Shown one piece after another: positions 27,090 to 36,725 of a DNA stretch of 64,000 bases. Within the stretch, counting starts at the first letter, position 1; each line of letters opens with the position of its first letter. Source of the stretch: Yersinia entomophaga. GTDB lineage: Bacteria > Pseudomonadota > Gammaproteobacteria > Enterobacterales > Enterobacteriaceae. Location: assembly GCF_001656035.1 (NCBI RefSeq), contig NZ_CP010029.1, positions 646,232 to 710,231 on the forward strand. The letters run 5' to 3'. The notes beneath the pieces are model-generated. The model was not told the DNA's origin. It did no database searches and saw only the letters and a program-made list of their open reading frames with translations. The translations under genes and the position numbers were made by a program.

Positions 27090-27695
27090 TTAGCGCTTAT
27101 CTGCGCTGTTCTGACTTAACAACGCATTCACCCCTTGTTCCATCAGCATCTCATTAAGCGCAATCAGCGGCAGACCAATCAAGGTATTGGGATCGCGACC
27201 TTCTAAACGGTCGAACAGACTTATTCCCAATCCCTCACTTTTAAAGCTACCAGCACAATTCCAAGGCTGTTCTATGCTTAAGTAGCCGTTTATTTCGTCA
27301 TCGCTTAGCGTTCTGAAATACACCTGAAAAGTTTCGCACTGGATATTTATATGACCGCTAGCGGAATTGAGCAGCGTCAAACCGGTATAAAAAGTGACAC
27401 ATTGGCCGCTGGCCTGGCGTAATTGTTTAAACGCATTCTCATGATTGTGCGGTTTGCCGGTTATTTTCCCGTTCAGCACGCACACCTGATCAGAGCCGAT
27501 AATCAAATGCTGCGGATAGTGTTCAGCCAACGCAGTAGCCTTGGCGCTCGCCAGTCTCTGCACTAAGGTTGGAGCGTCTTCCTGCGGCAACGGGCTTTCA
27601 TCGATATCTGGCGCTGCGGTAATAAAGGGCAATTGAAGTTTTTCCAGCAATGCTTTGCGATAAGAAGAAGTTGAAGCCAAAACTAACTGAGACAT
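27090..27695 (-). CDS. yceF: YceF, Maf-family 7-methyl-GTP pyrophosphatase
   Basis: The 201-residue protein fits the YceF branch of the Maf family: [37 protein letters not shown] with the catalytic Asp, [11 protein letters not shown], and [35 protein letters not shown]. coli YceF hydrolyses m7GTP and related modified nucleotides to the monophosphate, a house-cleaning role. The ATG at 27695 is preferred over an in-frame ATG four codons upstream because GGAAAATATT gives it a ribosome site and the family begins M-x-x-L-x-LAS. Confidence 0.93.
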   Translation of the reverse strand: MSQLVLASTSSYRKALLEKLQLPFITAAPDIDESPLPQEDAPTLVQRLASAKATALAEHYPQHLIIGSDQVCVLNGKITGKPHNHENAFKQLRQASGQCVTFYTGLTLLNSASGHINIQCETFQVYFRTLSDDEINGYLSIEQPWNCAGSFKSEGLGISLFDRLEGRDPNTLIGLPLIALNEMLMEQGVNALLSQNSADKR

Positions 27696-27798
27696 AATAT
27701 TTTCCATAAACCGTGGCGTAATTTAATCAGTCATTTTAAACTGTCCGCCGCTGAGGAAGCGAATATTGGTGAAAGGTGCGGTTGAATGGCCTTTTTCT

Positions 27799-27827
27799 TT
27801 GACTCTATGTCGTTACAAAGTTAATAT
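27799..27827 (+). promoter_or_regulatory. Promoter of yceD-rpmF with GC-rich discriminator
   Basis: TTGACT (27799-27804) and TAATAT (27822-27827) are separated by 17 bp, a near-consensus sigma-70 promoter. The next nine bases are GCGCGCCCT and then the yceD ATG. A GC-rich discriminator is typical of growth-rate or stringently controlled ribosomal promoters, fitting rpmF (L32) in this operon. The mRNA leader would be very short or absent. Confidence 0.7.
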
Positions 27828-27836
27828 GCGCGCCCT

Positions 27837-28361
27837 ATGCAAAAAGTAAAATTACCCCTGACCATTGATGCGGTTCGTACTGCCCAGAAGCGATTAGATT
27901 ACGCAGGTATCTATTCCCCTGAGCAAGTGACACGCGTTGCCGAATCCGTGGTTAGTGTGGACAGCGATGTCGTGGCCTCCTTATCGTTTAATATCGATAA
28001 TCAGCGCCTGGCGGTTATCACAGGTCATGCGGACGTCGACGTTACGTTGATGTGCCAGCGCTGCGGTGGCACCTTCGCACACCATGTCCACACAACATAT
28101 TGTTTTAGCCCGATCGTCAATGACGAGCAGGCTGAAGCATTACCGGAAGCGTACGAACCGATCGAAGTCGACGATTTTGGCGAAGTTGATCTGTTGGCAA
28201 TGATTGAAGACGAAATTATTCTTTCGCTGCCGGTCGTTCCGGTACATGAATCTGAACACTGTGAAGTGTCCGAGGCGGACATGGTATTTGGTAAACTGCC
28301 TGCAGAGGTGGAGAAACCGAATCCATTTGCCGTATTAGCCAGTTTAAAGAAAAGTAATTAA
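27837..28361 (+). CDS. yceD: YceD, DUF177 protein linked to 23S rRNA accumulation
   Basis: The 174-residue protein matches Yce[26 protein letters not shown] at the N-terminus, the [20 protein letters not shown] cysteine region, [31 protein letters not shown] and the C-terminal [11 protein letters not shown]. Family members are needed for normal 23S rRNA levels in bacteria and plastids, by a mechanism not known in detail. It is co-transcribed with rpmF, 12 bp downstream. The start ATG has no Shine-Dalgarno sequence and lies 9 nt after a strong -10. Confidence 0.94.
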   Translation: MQKVKLPLTIDAVRTAQKRLDYAGIYSPEQVTRVAESVVSVDSDVVASLSFNIDNQRLAVITGHADVDVTLMCQRCGGTFAHHVHTTYCFSPIVNDEQAEALPEAYEPIEVDDFGEVDLLAMIEDEIILSLPVVPVHESEHCEVSEADMVFGKLPAEVEKPNPFAVLASLKKSN

Positions 28362-28541
<180 letters not shown>

Positions 28542-28574
28542 GTAGTACTTGCTAATCTTTAGCAAGGCGATACC

Positions 28575-29609
28575 TTGACTTGTCTAACCCTAGCGTTAGA
28601 TGCAATGGGCGGGGACTTCGGTCCCTGCGTCACAGTGCCTGCTTCATTGCAGGCACTGGCCTTTAATCCACAACTTAAGCTTCTGCTGGTCGGAAACCCC
28701 GACGCCATCACTCCATTACTTGCCCACACCGATCCTTTGTTGCTGGAAAGGTTGCAGGTAATTCCCGCTGAGCATGTTATTGCCAGCGACGCTAAACCCT
28801 CACAAGCAATTCGCGCCAGCCGTGGTACATCGATGCGTATCGCATTGGATTTAGTTAAGAACGGTGAGGCTCAAGCCTGTGTGAGTGCCGGGAATACCGG
28901 AGCGTTAATGGGGTTGGCAAAGTTGATGATTAAGCCGTTAGAAGGGATAGAGCGCCCGGCCCTGATGACGGTGATCCCGAACCAACGCCGTAGTAAAACC
29001 GTGGTGTTGGATCTGGGAGCAAATGTGGAATGCGACAGCACCATGTTGGTGCAATTTGCCGTGATGGGCTCAGTCATGGCCGAAGAAGTCGTGGGGATTA
29101 CCTCCCCGCGTGTCGCGCTGCTAAATATTGGCGAAGAAGAAACCAAAGGTTTAGATAATATCCGCGAAGCCGCCGCAGTATTAAAAAATACACCGGCGAT
29201 AAATTATATTGGTTATCTGGAAGGCAATGACTTGCTGACCGGGAAAACCGACGTAATGGTTTGTGACGGCTTCGTGGGTAACGTCACCCTTAAGACCATG
29301 GAAGGCGTGATAAGAATGTTCTTGTCGTTGCTTAAATCATCGGGCGAGAACAATAAACAGTCCTGGTGGCTTAAACTACTGGGGCGTTGGCTGCAAAAAC
29401 GCGTGGCCAAGCGGTTCGGGCATCTGAACCCCGACCAGTATAATGGCGCATGTCTGTTAGGATTACGGGGCATCGTAATCAAGAGCCACGGCGCTGCGAA
29501 CCAACGTGCGTTTGCAGTTGCAATAGAACAGGCTGTGCAGGCGGTGCAGCGGCAGGTTCCTGAAAGGATCGCCGCGCGCCTTGAAGCTGTATTACCCAAG
29601 AGTGACTGA
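28575..29609 (+). CDS. plsX: PlsX, acyl-ACP:phosphate acyltransferase
   Basis: The 344-residue protein begins [16 protein letters not shown], the PlsX signature, and continues with [47 protein letters not shown] and [12 protein letters not shown]. It converts acyl-ACP to acyl phosphate for phospholipid synthesis at the membrane. The start is TTG at 28575 with AAGGCGA about 8 nt upstream; no ATG or GTG lies closer to the conserved N-terminus. It is separated from fabH by only 6 bp. Confidence 0.95.
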   Translation: MTCLTLALDAMGGDFGPCVTVPASLQALAFNPQLKLLLVGNPDAITPLLAHTDPLLLERLQVIPAEHVIASDAKPSQAIRASRGTSMRIALDLVKNGEAQACVSAGNTGALMGLAKLMIKPLEGIERPALMTVIPNQRRSKTVVLDLGANVECDSTMLVQFAVMGSVMAEEVVGITSPRVALLNIGEEETKGLDNIREAAAVLKNTPAINYIGYLEGNDLLTGKTDVMVCDGFVGNVTLKTMEGVIRMFLSLLKSSGENNKQSWWLKLLGRWLQKRVAKRFGHLNPDQYNGACLLGLRGIVIKSHGAANQRAFAVAIEQAVQAVQRQVPERIAARLEAVLPKSD

Positions 29610-29615
29610 ACGTAC

Positions 29616-30569
29616 ATGTATACAAAGATTCTCGGCACGGGGAGCTATCTGCCCGTACAAGTGCGCAGCAATGCTGATTTAGAAAAAATGGTGGAAACCA
29701 GCGACGAGTGGATCGTGACTCGCACCGGTATTCGTGAACGTCGTATTGCAGCACCGGATGAAAATGTGGCCACAATGGCTTTCCGTGCGGCAGAGAACGC
29801 GCTGGAAATGGCTGGCGTCAGTAAAGACGATGTTGGGCTGATTATTGTCGCCACCACCTCTTCAAGTCACGCTTTCCCAAGCTCTGCCTGTCAGGTGCAG
29901 CAGATGTTAGGAATCAAAGACGCCGCGGCGTTTGATTTGGCTGCTGCCTGCGCTGGTTTTACCTATGCGCTGAGCGTGGCCGATCAGTACGTGAAAAGTG
30001 GCGCAGTGCGTCATGCGCTGGTGATTGGCTCCGACGTATTGTCTCGCGCGTTGGATCCGGAAGATCGCGGCACGATTATTCTGTTTGGCGATGGCGCTGG
30101 TGCTGTGTTGCTGGGTGCGTCTGAAGAGCCGGGTATTATGTCAACGCACTTACATGCGGACGGCACCTATGGCGGGTTATTGACTCTGCCTTACCAGAAT
30201 CGCGAAACCCAGGATCAGCCTGCTTACGTCACCATGGCAGGTAATGAAGTGTTTAAAGTGGCCGTGACCGAATTGGCGCACATTGTCGATGAAACGTTAC
30301 AGGCTAACGGCTTGGATCGTTCAGAACTGGACTGGCTGGTTCCGCATCAGGCAAATTTACGCATTATCAGCGCTACGGCGAAAAAATTAGGTATGGGGTT
30401 GGATAAAGTGGTGATCACTCTCGATCGTCACGGTAATACCTCTGCCGCATCAGTGCCTTCAGCTTTAGACGAAGCGGTACGTGATGGCCGGATTCAACGC
30501 GGTCAATTAGTCCTGCTGGAAGCGTTTGGTGGCGGCTTCACTTGGGGCTCTGCGCTGGTTCGTTTTTGA
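29616..30569 (+). CDS. fabH: FabH, beta-ketoacyl-ACP synthase III
   Basis: The 317-residue protein has the full KAS III catalytic set: Cys112 in [11 protein letters not shown], His in [10 protein letters not shown] (about 244) and Asn in [12 protein letters not shown] (about 274). The C-terminal [18 protein letters not shown] is the family ending. It starts fatty-acid synthesis by condensing acetyl-CoA with malonyl-ACP. The length equals that of E. coli FabH. The stop codon lies inside the first unit of a threefold 20-bp repeat that bridges to fabD. Confidence 0.97.
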   Translation: MYTKILGTGSYLPVQVRSNADLEKMVETSDEWIVTRTGIRERRIAAPDENVATMAFRAAENALEMAGVSKDDVGLIIVATTSSSHAFPSSACQVQQMLGIKDAAAFDLAAACAGFTYALSVADQYVKSGAVRHALVIGSDVLSRALDPEDRGTIILFGDGAGAVLLGASEEPGIMSTHLHADGTYGGLLTLPYQNRETQDQPAYVTMAGNEVFKVAVTELAHIVDETLQANGLDRSELDWLVPHQANLRIISATAKKLGMGLDKVVITLDRHGNTSAASVPSALDEAVRDGRIQRGQLVLLEAFGGGFTWGSALVRF

Positions 30570-30623
30570 TTTAACAGAAAGTCTTTTGATTTAATAGAAA
30601 GTCTTTTGATTTCACAGGAAGGC
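30564..30623 (+). repeat. Three tandem 20-bp repeats between fabH and fabD
   Basis: Units at 30564-30583, 30584-30603 and 30604-30623 read TTTTGATTTAACAGAAAGTC with one change in unit 2 and four in unit 3. The first unit contains the fabH stop TGA. The third has become the fabD ribosome site (ACAGGAAGGC). Each unit offers TGA followed by a purine-rich stretch, so the array looks like local duplication of the translation-coupling signal. Confidence 0.95.
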
Positions 30624-30626
30624 AAG

Positions 30627-31556
30627 ATGTCGAAATTTGCAATGGTTTTTCCAGGTCAAGGGTCTCAGACCGTGGGTATGCTGGCTGATTTAGCTACACA
30701 ATTCCCGATAGTTGAAGAAACTTTCACCGAAGCCTCTTCGGTTTTAGGCTACGATTTGTGGCAGTTGGTGCAGCAGGGTCCGGCAGAAGAACTGAACAAA
30801 ACCTGGCAGACTCAGCCTGCGTTGCTCACCGCTTCGGTAGCCATCTGGCGTGTTTGGCAGCAGCAGGGCGGAAAAGCGCCTGCGATGATGGCAGGCCATA
30901 GCCTGGGTGAATACTCAGCATTGGTATGTGCTGGCGTTCTGGATTTCAAACAGGCGGTTAAGCTGGTTGAATTACGCGGCCAACTGATGCAAGAAGCGGT
31001 ACCTGAAGGTACTGGCGCTATGTCTGCTATTATTGGCCTGGATAATGAATCTATTGCCAAAGCTTGCGAAGAATCGGCACAAGGTCAGGTGGTTTCACCG
31101 GTTAACTTTAACTCGCCGGGGCAGGTTGTGATCGCCGGGAACAAAGAAGCGGTAGAACGTGCCGGTGCGGCCTGTAAAGCGGCTGGCGCCAAGCGTGCAC
31201 TGCCTTTGCCGGTTAGCGTGCCTTCCCACTGCGCATTAATGAAACCCGCGGCGGATAAAATGGCCGTTGCTCTGGAAGACATTGAATTCCGGGCACCGTT
31301 GTTCCCTGTGGTGAATAACGTAGACGTAAAAGCCGAAGTGTCACCTGAAGCTATCCGTAGCGCGCTGGTACGTCAGCTATACAATCCGGTACGTTGGACT
31401 GGAAGCGTTGAATTTATGGCGGCAGAAGGCGTTGAACTGCTGCTGGAAGTTGGCCCAGGTAAAGTTCTGACTGGCCTGACCAAGCGTATCGTGGACACTC
31501 TGTCAGCAGCACCGGTAAACGATGTTGCGACCTTGACCGCAGCGCTTGAACAATAA
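30627..31556 (+). CDS. fabD: FabD, malonyl-CoA:ACP transacylase
   Basis: The 309-residue protein (same length as E. coli) has MSKFAMVFPGQGSQTVGM, nucleophile Ser92 in AGHSLGEYSALV, and His201 in VPSHCALM. The C-terminal LLEVGPGKVLTGL is typical. It loads malonyl groups onto ACP for fatty-acid elongation. The ATG at 30627 is preceded by ACAGGAAGGC, which belongs to the third copy of the upstream repeat; an in-frame codon at 30606 falls inside the repeat and is not needed. Confidence 0.97.
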   Translation: MSKFAMVFPGQGSQTVGMLADLATQFPIVEETFTEASSVLGYDLWQLVQQGPAEELNKTWQTQPALLTASVAIWRVWQQQGGKAPAMMAGHSLGEYSALVCAGVLDFKQAVKLVELRGQLMQEAVPEGTGAMSAIIGLDNESIAKACEESAQGQVVSPVNFNSPGQVVIAGNKEAVERAGAACKAAGAKRALPLPVSVPSHCALMKPAADKMAVALEDIEFRAPLFPVVNNVDVKAEVSPEAIRSALVRQLYNPVRWTGSVEFMAAEGVELLLEVGPGKVLTGLTKRIVDTLSAAPVNDVATLTAALEQ

Positions 31557-31569
31557 TAAAGAGGATAGC

Positions 31570-32304
31570 ATGAGCTTTGAAGGAAAAATTGCGCTGGTAA
31601 CTGGCGCAAGCCGTGGCATTGGCCGCGCTATTGCAGAATTATTGGTCGAACGTGGTGCCGTTGTAATTGGTACTGCGACCAGTGAGAAGGGGGCTGAAGC
31701 TATCAGCGCCTATTTGGGTGACAAGGGTAAAGGTTTAATGTTGAACGTCGTGGATCCCACGTCGATCGACAAGGTACTGGCAACTATTCGTGCTGAATTT
31801 GGCGAAGTCGACATTTTAGTGAATAATGCCGGTATCACGCGTGATAACCTGCTGATGCGTATGAAAGACGATGAGTGGCAGGATATCCTGGATACAAATC
31901 TGACTTCCGTGTTCCGTCTGTCAAAAGCGGTAATGCGAGCTATGATGAAAAAGCGGTTTGGCCGTATCATCACAATTGGTTCTGTTGTTGGGACCATGGG
32001 CAATGCAGGGCAGGTTAACTACGCGGCCGCTAAAGCTGGCGTTATTGGTTTTAGCAAGTCTTTGGCGCGTGAGGTTGCTTCACGTGGCATTACTGTCAAC
32101 GTCGTGGCACCTGGCTTTATTGAGACGGACATGACTAGGGCGTTGACAGATGATCAACGCGCAGGCATTTTAACCCAAGTACCAGCTAACCGGCTTGGGG
32201 AAGCTAAAGAAATCGCCAGCGCTGTTGCATTTTTAGCCTCTGACGAGGCCAGCTACATCTCTGGTGAAACATTACATGTCAATGGCGGCATGTACATGGT
32301 TTAA
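31570..32304 (+). CDS. fabG: FabG, 3-oxoacyl-ACP reductase
   Basis: The 244-residue short-chain dehydrogenase has the NADPH-binding TGASRGIGRAIA, NNAG at about 85-88, the catalytic Ser138-Tyr151-Lys155 set (IGSVVGTMGN...VNYAAAKAG), and the C-terminal YISGETLHVNGGMYMV. It reduces 3-oxoacyl-ACP in each elongation round. Length and start (ATG 31570 after AAGAGGAT) match E. coli. A strong hairpin lies immediately downstream, before the separate acpP promoter. Confidence 0.97.
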   Translation: MSFEGKIALVTGASRGIGRAIAELLVERGAVVIGTATSEKGAEAISAYLGDKGKGLMLNVVDPTSIDKVLATIRAEFGEVDILVNNAGITRDNLLMRMKDDEWQDILDTNLTSVFRLSKAVMRAMMKKRFGRIITIGSVVGTMGNAGQVNYAAAKAGVIGFSKSLAREVASRGITVNVVAPGFIETDMTRALTDDQRAGILTQVPANRLGEAKEIASAVAFLASDEASYISGETLHVNGGMYMV

Positions 32305-32319
32305 GCACTGGCAGAACTT

Positions 32320-32358
32320 TTTGCATTATTTGAGGTGAAAACCGCAAAATAATGCAAA
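32320..32358 (+). other. Stable hairpin between fabG and acpP with inner GNRA loop
   Basis: TTTGCATTATTT (32320-32331) and AAATAATGCAAA (32347-32358) form a perfect 12-bp inverted repeat. Inside it GGT and ACC can pair around GAAA, a GNRA tetraloop. It lacks a T-tract and so is not a standard terminator. It may attenuate fabG read-through or act as a processing or stability element. Confidence 0.7.
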
Positions 32359-32385
32359 ATTGTGGTTCGACCAGCCGAGATTTAG

Positions 32386-32458
32386 TTGCATCTTTTTCAA
32401 CATTTTATAAACTACGAAAACCATCGCGAAAGCGAGTTTTGATAGGAAATTTAAGAGT
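32386..32458 (+). promoter_or_regulatory. acpP promoter and structured leader
   Basis: TTGCAT at 32386-32391 and TATAAACT at 32406-32413 are a plausible promoter for separate high-level acpP transcription. The leader then holds AAAAC...CGC-GAAA-GCG...GTTTT (about 32418-32441), a second GNRA-capped hairpin, before the ribosome site GATAGGAAA. From memory the E. coli acpP leader is nearly identical here. Confidence 0.6.
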
Positions 32459-32695
32459 ATGAGCACTATCGAAGAACGCGTTAAGAAAATCATCGTTGAA
32501 CAACTTGGTGTTAAACAGGAAGAAGTACTGAACGACGCTTCTTTCGTAGAAGATCTTGGCGCTGATTCTCTTGACACCGTTGAGCTGGTAATGGCTCTGG
32601 AAGAAGAGTTTGATACCGAGATTCCAGACGAAGAAGCAGAAAAAATCACTACTGTTCAGGCAGCTATTGATTTTATCAACGCTAGTCAGCAGTAA
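32459..32695 (+). CDS. acpP: Acyl carrier protein
   Basis: The 78-residue acidic protein begins [18 protein letters not shown] and carries Ser37 in [11 protein letters not shown], the site of the 4'-phosphopantetheine arm. It carries growing acyl chains for fatty-acid, lipid A and other syntheses. Length and sequence are almost those of E. coli AcpP. It has its own promoter and conserved leader, consistent with very high expression relative to the other fab genes. Confidence 0.98.
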   Translation: MSTIEERVKKIIVEQLGVKQEEVLNDASFVEDLGADSLDTVELVMALEEEFDTEIPDEEAEKITTVQAAIDFINASQQ

Positions 32696-32772
32696 GCGAA
32701 CATATCTAGGCGGTCACTCGACCGCCTAAGTTTTTGTCCCAAAGTGTTATTTTCCCTCCTTGGAGGACAAAC

Positions 32773-34014
32773 GTGTCTAAGCGTCGAGTTGTTGTGACTG
32801 GACTGGGCATGCTGTCTCCTGTCGGTAATACAGTAGAATCCACATGGAATGCTGTTCTTGCTGGGCAGAGTGGCATCAGCCTGATCGACCATTTCGATAC
32901 TAGCGCCTATGCAACCCGGTTTGCTGGCTTAGTAAGAAATTTTGACTGTGAAGAATTCATTTCGCGCAAAGATGCACGAAAAATGGATGCCTTCATTCAG
33001 TACGGTATTGCGGCAGGTATTCAGGCGATGCAAGACTCCGGTCTTGAAGTGACTGACGCTAACGCTGACCGTATCGGTGCCGCTATCGGTTCTGGTATTG
33101 GTGGCTTAGGCCTGATCGAAGAAAACCACACCGCGCTGGTTAACGGTGGGCCACGGAAAATCAGTCCGTTCTTCGTGCCTTCAACTATCGTGAATATGAT
33201 CGCAGGCCACCTGACCATTAAGTTTGGTTTACGTGGACCGAGTATTTCTATCGCGACTGCCTGTACCTCTGGTGTGCACAATATCGGCCATGCCGCCCGT
33301 ATCATTGCTTATAATGATGCTGACGTGATGGTCGCCGGTGGCGCAGAAAAAGCCAGTACGCCATTGGGCGTTGGCGGTTTCGGTGCTGCGCGAGCCTTGT
33401 CAACCCGTAACGACGATCCACAAGCGGCTAGCCGCCCATGGGATAAAGATCGCGACGGTTTTGTATTGGGCGATGGTGCCGGCATGATGGTACTGGAAGA
33501 ATATGAACACGCGAAGAAGCGTGGCGCTAAGATCTATGCAGAAGTTGTCGGTTTTGGTATGAGCAGCGATGCCTACCATATGACCTCGCCGCCGGAAAAC
33601 GGTTCGGGCGCAGCTTTGGCTATGGTGAATGCGTTACGTGACGCGGGTGTCACTACTTCGCAAATCGGCTATATCAACGCGCACGGCACTTCCACGCCAG
33701 CGGGTGATAAAGCGGAAACGCAGGCGGTTAAATCGGTGTTTGGCGCTGATGCAGAGAAAGTCATGGTTAGCTCAACCAAATCCATGACCGGTCACCTGTT
33801 AGGTGCTGCGGGCGCGGTAGAATCTATCTTTACCGTTCTGGCACTGCGCGATCAAGCTATTCCACCGACCATTAACTTGGATAACCCGGATGAAGGCTGT
33901 GATTTGGATTTCGTTCCGCACACCGCGCGTCAGGTTTCAGGCATGGAATACACCCTGTGTAACTCGTTCGGCTTCGGCGGCACTAACGGTTCATTAGTTT
34001 TCCGTAAAGTGTAA
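32773..34014 (+). CDS. fabF: FabF, beta-ketoacyl-ACP synthase II
   Basis: The 413-residue protein begins [21 protein letters not shown] and has the KAS active-site set: Cys163 in [13 protein letters not shown], His in [12 protein letters not shown] (about 303) and His in [16 protein letters not shown] (about 340). It elongates palmitoleate to vaccenate and gives temperature control of membrane fluidity. The start is GTG at 32773, preceded by TGGAGGACAAAC; this gives the E. coli length, whereas an upstream codon at 32734 would add 13 unconserved residues. A terminator follows. Confidence 0.97.
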   Translation: MSKRRVVVTGLGMLSPVGNTVESTWNAVLAGQSGISLIDHFDTSAYATRFAGLVRNFDCEEFISRKDARKMDAFIQYGIAAGIQAMQDSGLEVTDANADRIGAAIGSGIGGLGLIEENHTALVNGGPRKISPFFVPSTIVNMIAGHLTIKFGLRGPSISIATACTSGVHNIGHAARIIAYNDADVMVAGGAEKASTPLGVGGFGAARALSTRNDDPQAASRPWDKDRDGFVLGDGAGMMVLEEYEHAKKRGAKIYAEVVGFGMSSDAYHMTSPPENGSGAALAMVNALRDAGVTTSQIGYINAHGTSTPAGDKAETQAVKSVFGADAEKVMVSSTKSMTGHLLGAAGAVESIFTVLALRDQAIPPTINLDNPDEGCDLDFVPHTARQVSGMEYTLCNSFGFGGTNGSLVFRKV

Positions 34015-34041
34015 CAGCGACCGATTAGTAACACAGATGAT

Positions 34042-34067
34042 AAAAACCCGGTTATCCGGGTTTTTTT
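34042..34067 (+). terminator. Terminator of the fab operon after fabF
   Basis: AACCCGG-TTAT-CCGGGTT forms a 7-bp stem followed by a run of seven T, 30 bp past the fabF stop. Confidence 0.92.
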
Positions 34068-34223
34068 ATAGCTATTGTTTGCCAATGTAAGTGAACAGAA
34101 AAAGATAAATCCGAAAGTAGTGGAATATCCGGTTGAGAAAACTTTGGGATGTAAACTCAATGAGAGCTTATTAATATGTTTGCTCACTAGATAAACCACC
34201 GAATAAATAAAAGAGAGTTGGAT

Positions 34224-35021
34224 ATGATGTTGATAAACGGTATGGCGCAAAACCAGCTCTCTGCAACCGACAGAGGCTTGCAGTTCGGGGACGGCTGTTT
34301 TACTACGGCGCGAGTGCTTAATGGTGAAGTTTGCTGGCTGCCTATGCATATACAACGCTTGCAGCAAGGCGCGGAGCGTTTACTGCTGCCAACTATTGAC
34401 TGGGCGCTATTACAGCATGAAATGACCGAACTGGCGTGGCAGGCTCAGCAGGGCGTACTGAAAGTGATTTTGACCCGGGGCAGCGGTGGGCGGGGTTACA
34501 GCGGTGAGGCCTGCGAACAGCCGACGCGCGTATTATCGATTAGTGGTTATCCGGCACATTATTCATTATGGCGCGAGGAGGGCATCACGCTGGCGTTAAG
34601 TCCGGTAGCGTTGGCGCGTAATCCGCTGCTGGCGGGGGTTAAGCATCTTAACCGTTTGGAGCAGGTACTGATTCGCGCGCATCTTGAGCAGACAACGGCG
34701 GACGAGGCTCTGGTGCTTGACACTGCAGGCCAGCTGGTGGAATGCTGTGCGGCTAATTTATTCTGGCGCAAAGGCGAGGCAGTATTTACGCCGGATCTCA
34801 GTCATTCTGGGGTGGCGGGTATCATGCGTCGTCGTATTATGGCGCGACTGTTTGCTTCCAGATACGCGTTACACTGCGTATCCGAACCCTTAGAGACGCT
34901 AAGAGACGCAGATGAGGTGCTGATCTGCAACGCGTTAATGCCGCTGGTTTCGGTTAATCAAGCGCATGAATGGACTTATAGCTCGCGAGAGCTGTATGAA
35001 TTCATGCGACCACATTGTTAA
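34224..35021 (+). CDS. pabC: PabC, aminodeoxychorismate lyase
   Basis: The 265-residue PLP enzyme of aminotransferase class IV has FGDGCFTTARVLNGEV, ILTRGSGGRGYSGEAC, the catalytic Lys in LAGVKHLNRLEQVLIRAHLEQ, and DEALVLDTAGQLVECCAANLFW. It releases pyruvate from aminodeoxychorismate to give p-aminobenzoate for folate. The ATG at 34224 follows AGAGAG by 7 nt; the next codon is also ATG and is the other possible start. It begins the pabC-mltG-tmk-holB-ycfH run, as in E. coli. Confidence 0.95.
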   Translation: MMLINGMAQNQLSATDRGLQFGDGCFTTARVLNGEVCWLPMHIQRLQQGAERLLLPTIDWALLQHEMTELAWQAQQGVLKVILTRGSGGRGYSGEACEQPTRVLSISGYPAHYSLWREEGITLALSPVALARNPLLAGVKHLNRLEQVLIRAHLEQTTADEALVLDTAGQLVECCAANLFWRKGEAVFTPDLSHSGVAGIMRRRIMARLFASRYALHCVSEPLETLRDADEVLICNALMPLVSVNQAHEWTYSSRELYEFMRPHC

Positions 35022-35071
35022 TATCGATTTAATCGCTAATATCAATTCCAAATTTTAAAGATGGCCGATAG

Positions 35072-36097
35072 ATGAAAAGAAAAAACCTCAGAATACTAAC
35101 CATCCTAGTGGGGATCTGCTTGGGTTTGCTGTTTTTGGGCTATCAGAAAGTGCAAAATTTCGCCGGTTCCGCGCTGGAAATCAAGCAAGACACCATTTTT
35201 ACCCTGCCTGCGGGTACTGGCCGAGTAGGGCTTGAAACTTTATTACTGCAAGATCATATCGTTGTGGATACGACTCTGTTTCCGTGGTTACTGCGGATCG
35301 AACCGGAACTCGCCAATTTCAAAGCCGGAACCTATCGTTTTACGCCGGGTATGACGATACGTCAGATGTTGAAACTGCTGGCCAGTGGTAAAGAAGCCCA
35401 GTTCAGTATCCGCTTTATTGAAGGCTCTCGTTTGAGTGACTGGATGGAAACCTTGCAGCAGGCGGATTACGTCAAACATGAGCTGGCGGGTAAGAGTAAC
35501 GCTGAAATTGCTAAACTGATCGGCCTGAAAGATACCGAACATCCGGAAGGCTGGCTGTATCCCGACACCTATTCTTATACCGCAGGTACCACGGATCTGG
35601 CTTTGCTGAAACGGGCGCATAAAGAAATGGAAAAAGCCGTTGCCCAAGTGTGGGAAGGGCGGGATAGCTCGTTGCCATATAAAACGCCGAATGATTTGGT
35701 CACTATGGCTTCTATCATTGAGAAAGAAACCGCGATCAACGATGAACGAACCAAAGTGGCTTCGGTATTTATCAATCGCCTGCGTATCGGCATGCGGCTG
35801 CAAACCGATCCTACGGTGATTTACGGTATGGGTGATAAATATGCCGGAAATATCACGCGTAAGGATTTAGACACCCCAACGCCGTATAATACCTACGTGA
35901 TCGCGGGAATGCCGCCGACGCCGATTGCCATGCCGGGGCTGGCATCGTTACAGGCCGCAGCACATCCGGCTAAAACGCCATATCTCTACTTTGTAGCTGA
36001 TGGTAAGGGCGGACATACCTTTACCACCAATTTAGCCAGTCATAACCAGGCAGTACGCGTTTATCGTCAGGCGTTAAAGGATAAAAATGGACAGTAA
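35072..36097 (+). CDS. mltG: MltG, endolytic murein transglycosylase
   Basis: The 341-residue protein (YceG family) has an N-terminal membrane anchor ([20 protein letters not shown]), a LysM-like subdomain, and the catalytic domain with [41 protein letters not shown] (catalytic Glu) and [21 protein letters not shown]. It cleaves nascent glycan strands in the periplasm and sets their length. The 3' end overlaps tmk by 11 bp, as in E. coli. Confidence 0.95.
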   Translation: MKRKNLRILTILVGICLGLLFLGYQKVQNFAGSALEIKQDTIFTLPAGTGRVGLETLLLQDHIVVDTTLFPWLLRIEPELANFKAGTYRFTPGMTIRQMLKLLASGKEAQFSIRFIEGSRLSDWMETLQQADYVKHELAGKSNAEIAKLIGLKDTEHPEGWLYPDTYSYTAGTTDLALLKRAHKEMEKAVAQVWEGRDSSLPYKTPNDLVTMASIIEKETAINDERTKVASVFINRLRIGMRLQTDPTVIYGMGDKYAGNITRKDLDTPTPYNTYVIAGMPPTPIAMPGLASLQAAAHPAKTPYLYFVADGKGGHTFTTNLASHNQAVRVYRQALKDKNGQ

Positions 36098-36725
36098 ATT
36101 TATCGTTATCGAAGGTCTGGAAGGTGCGGGTAAAACCACCGCCAGAGATACCGTGGTTGCCACACTGCGCGAGCAGGGTATTAACGATATCGTGTTTACA
36201 CGCGAGCCGGGCGGTACGCCGTTGGCCGAAAAATTACGCGACCTGATTAAACAAGGTATTGATGGCGAAGTGCTAACAGATAAGGCCGAAGTGCTGATGC
36301 TGTACGCCGCGCGGGTGCAATTAGTGGAAAACGTTATTAAACCGGCGTTGGCACGCGGTGCCTGGGTGGTAGGGGATCGTCACGATCTTTCTTCGCAGGC
36401 TTATCAGGGCGGCGGTCGCGGTATTGATAGCCAACTGATGACATCGCTGCGCGATACGGTTTTAGGCGATTTTCGCCCGGATTTAACGCTGTATCTGGAT
36501 TTATCGCCGGCGATTGGATTGCAGCGCGCTCGCCAGCGCGGGGCGTTAGATCGTATTGAACAAGAATCTTTGGCGTTCTTCGAGCGCACCCGGGAGCGAT
36601 ATCTGGCGCTGGCGGCAGCAGATTCAACCATTCAAACTATTGATGCTTCTCAGACACTGGAGAATGTCAGCGCGGATATTCGTCGAACGCTGACTCAGTG
36701 GTTAAACGCGCGGGAAAGCGCGTAA
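36087..36725 (+). CDS. tmk: Thymidylate kinase
   Basis: The 212-residue P-loop kinase has [19 protein letters not shown] (Walker A), [17 protein letters not shown], the DRH motif [19 protein letters not shown], and the LID region [13 protein letters not shown], the type with the catalytic Arg in the LID as in E. coli. It phosphorylates dTMP to dTDP. The start lies within mltG and the stop overlaps the holB ATG (TAATG), so the three genes are coupled. Confidence 0.96.
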   Translation: MDSKFIVIEGLEGAGKTTARDTVVATLREQGINDIVFTREPGGTPLAEKLRDLIKQGIDGEVLTDKAEVLMLYAARVQLVENVIKPALARGAWVVGDRHDLSSQAYQGGGRGIDSQLMTSLRDTVLGDFRPDLTLYLDLSPAIGLQRARQRGALDRIEQESLAFFERTRERYLALAAADSTIQTIDASQTLENVSADIRRTLTQWLNARESA

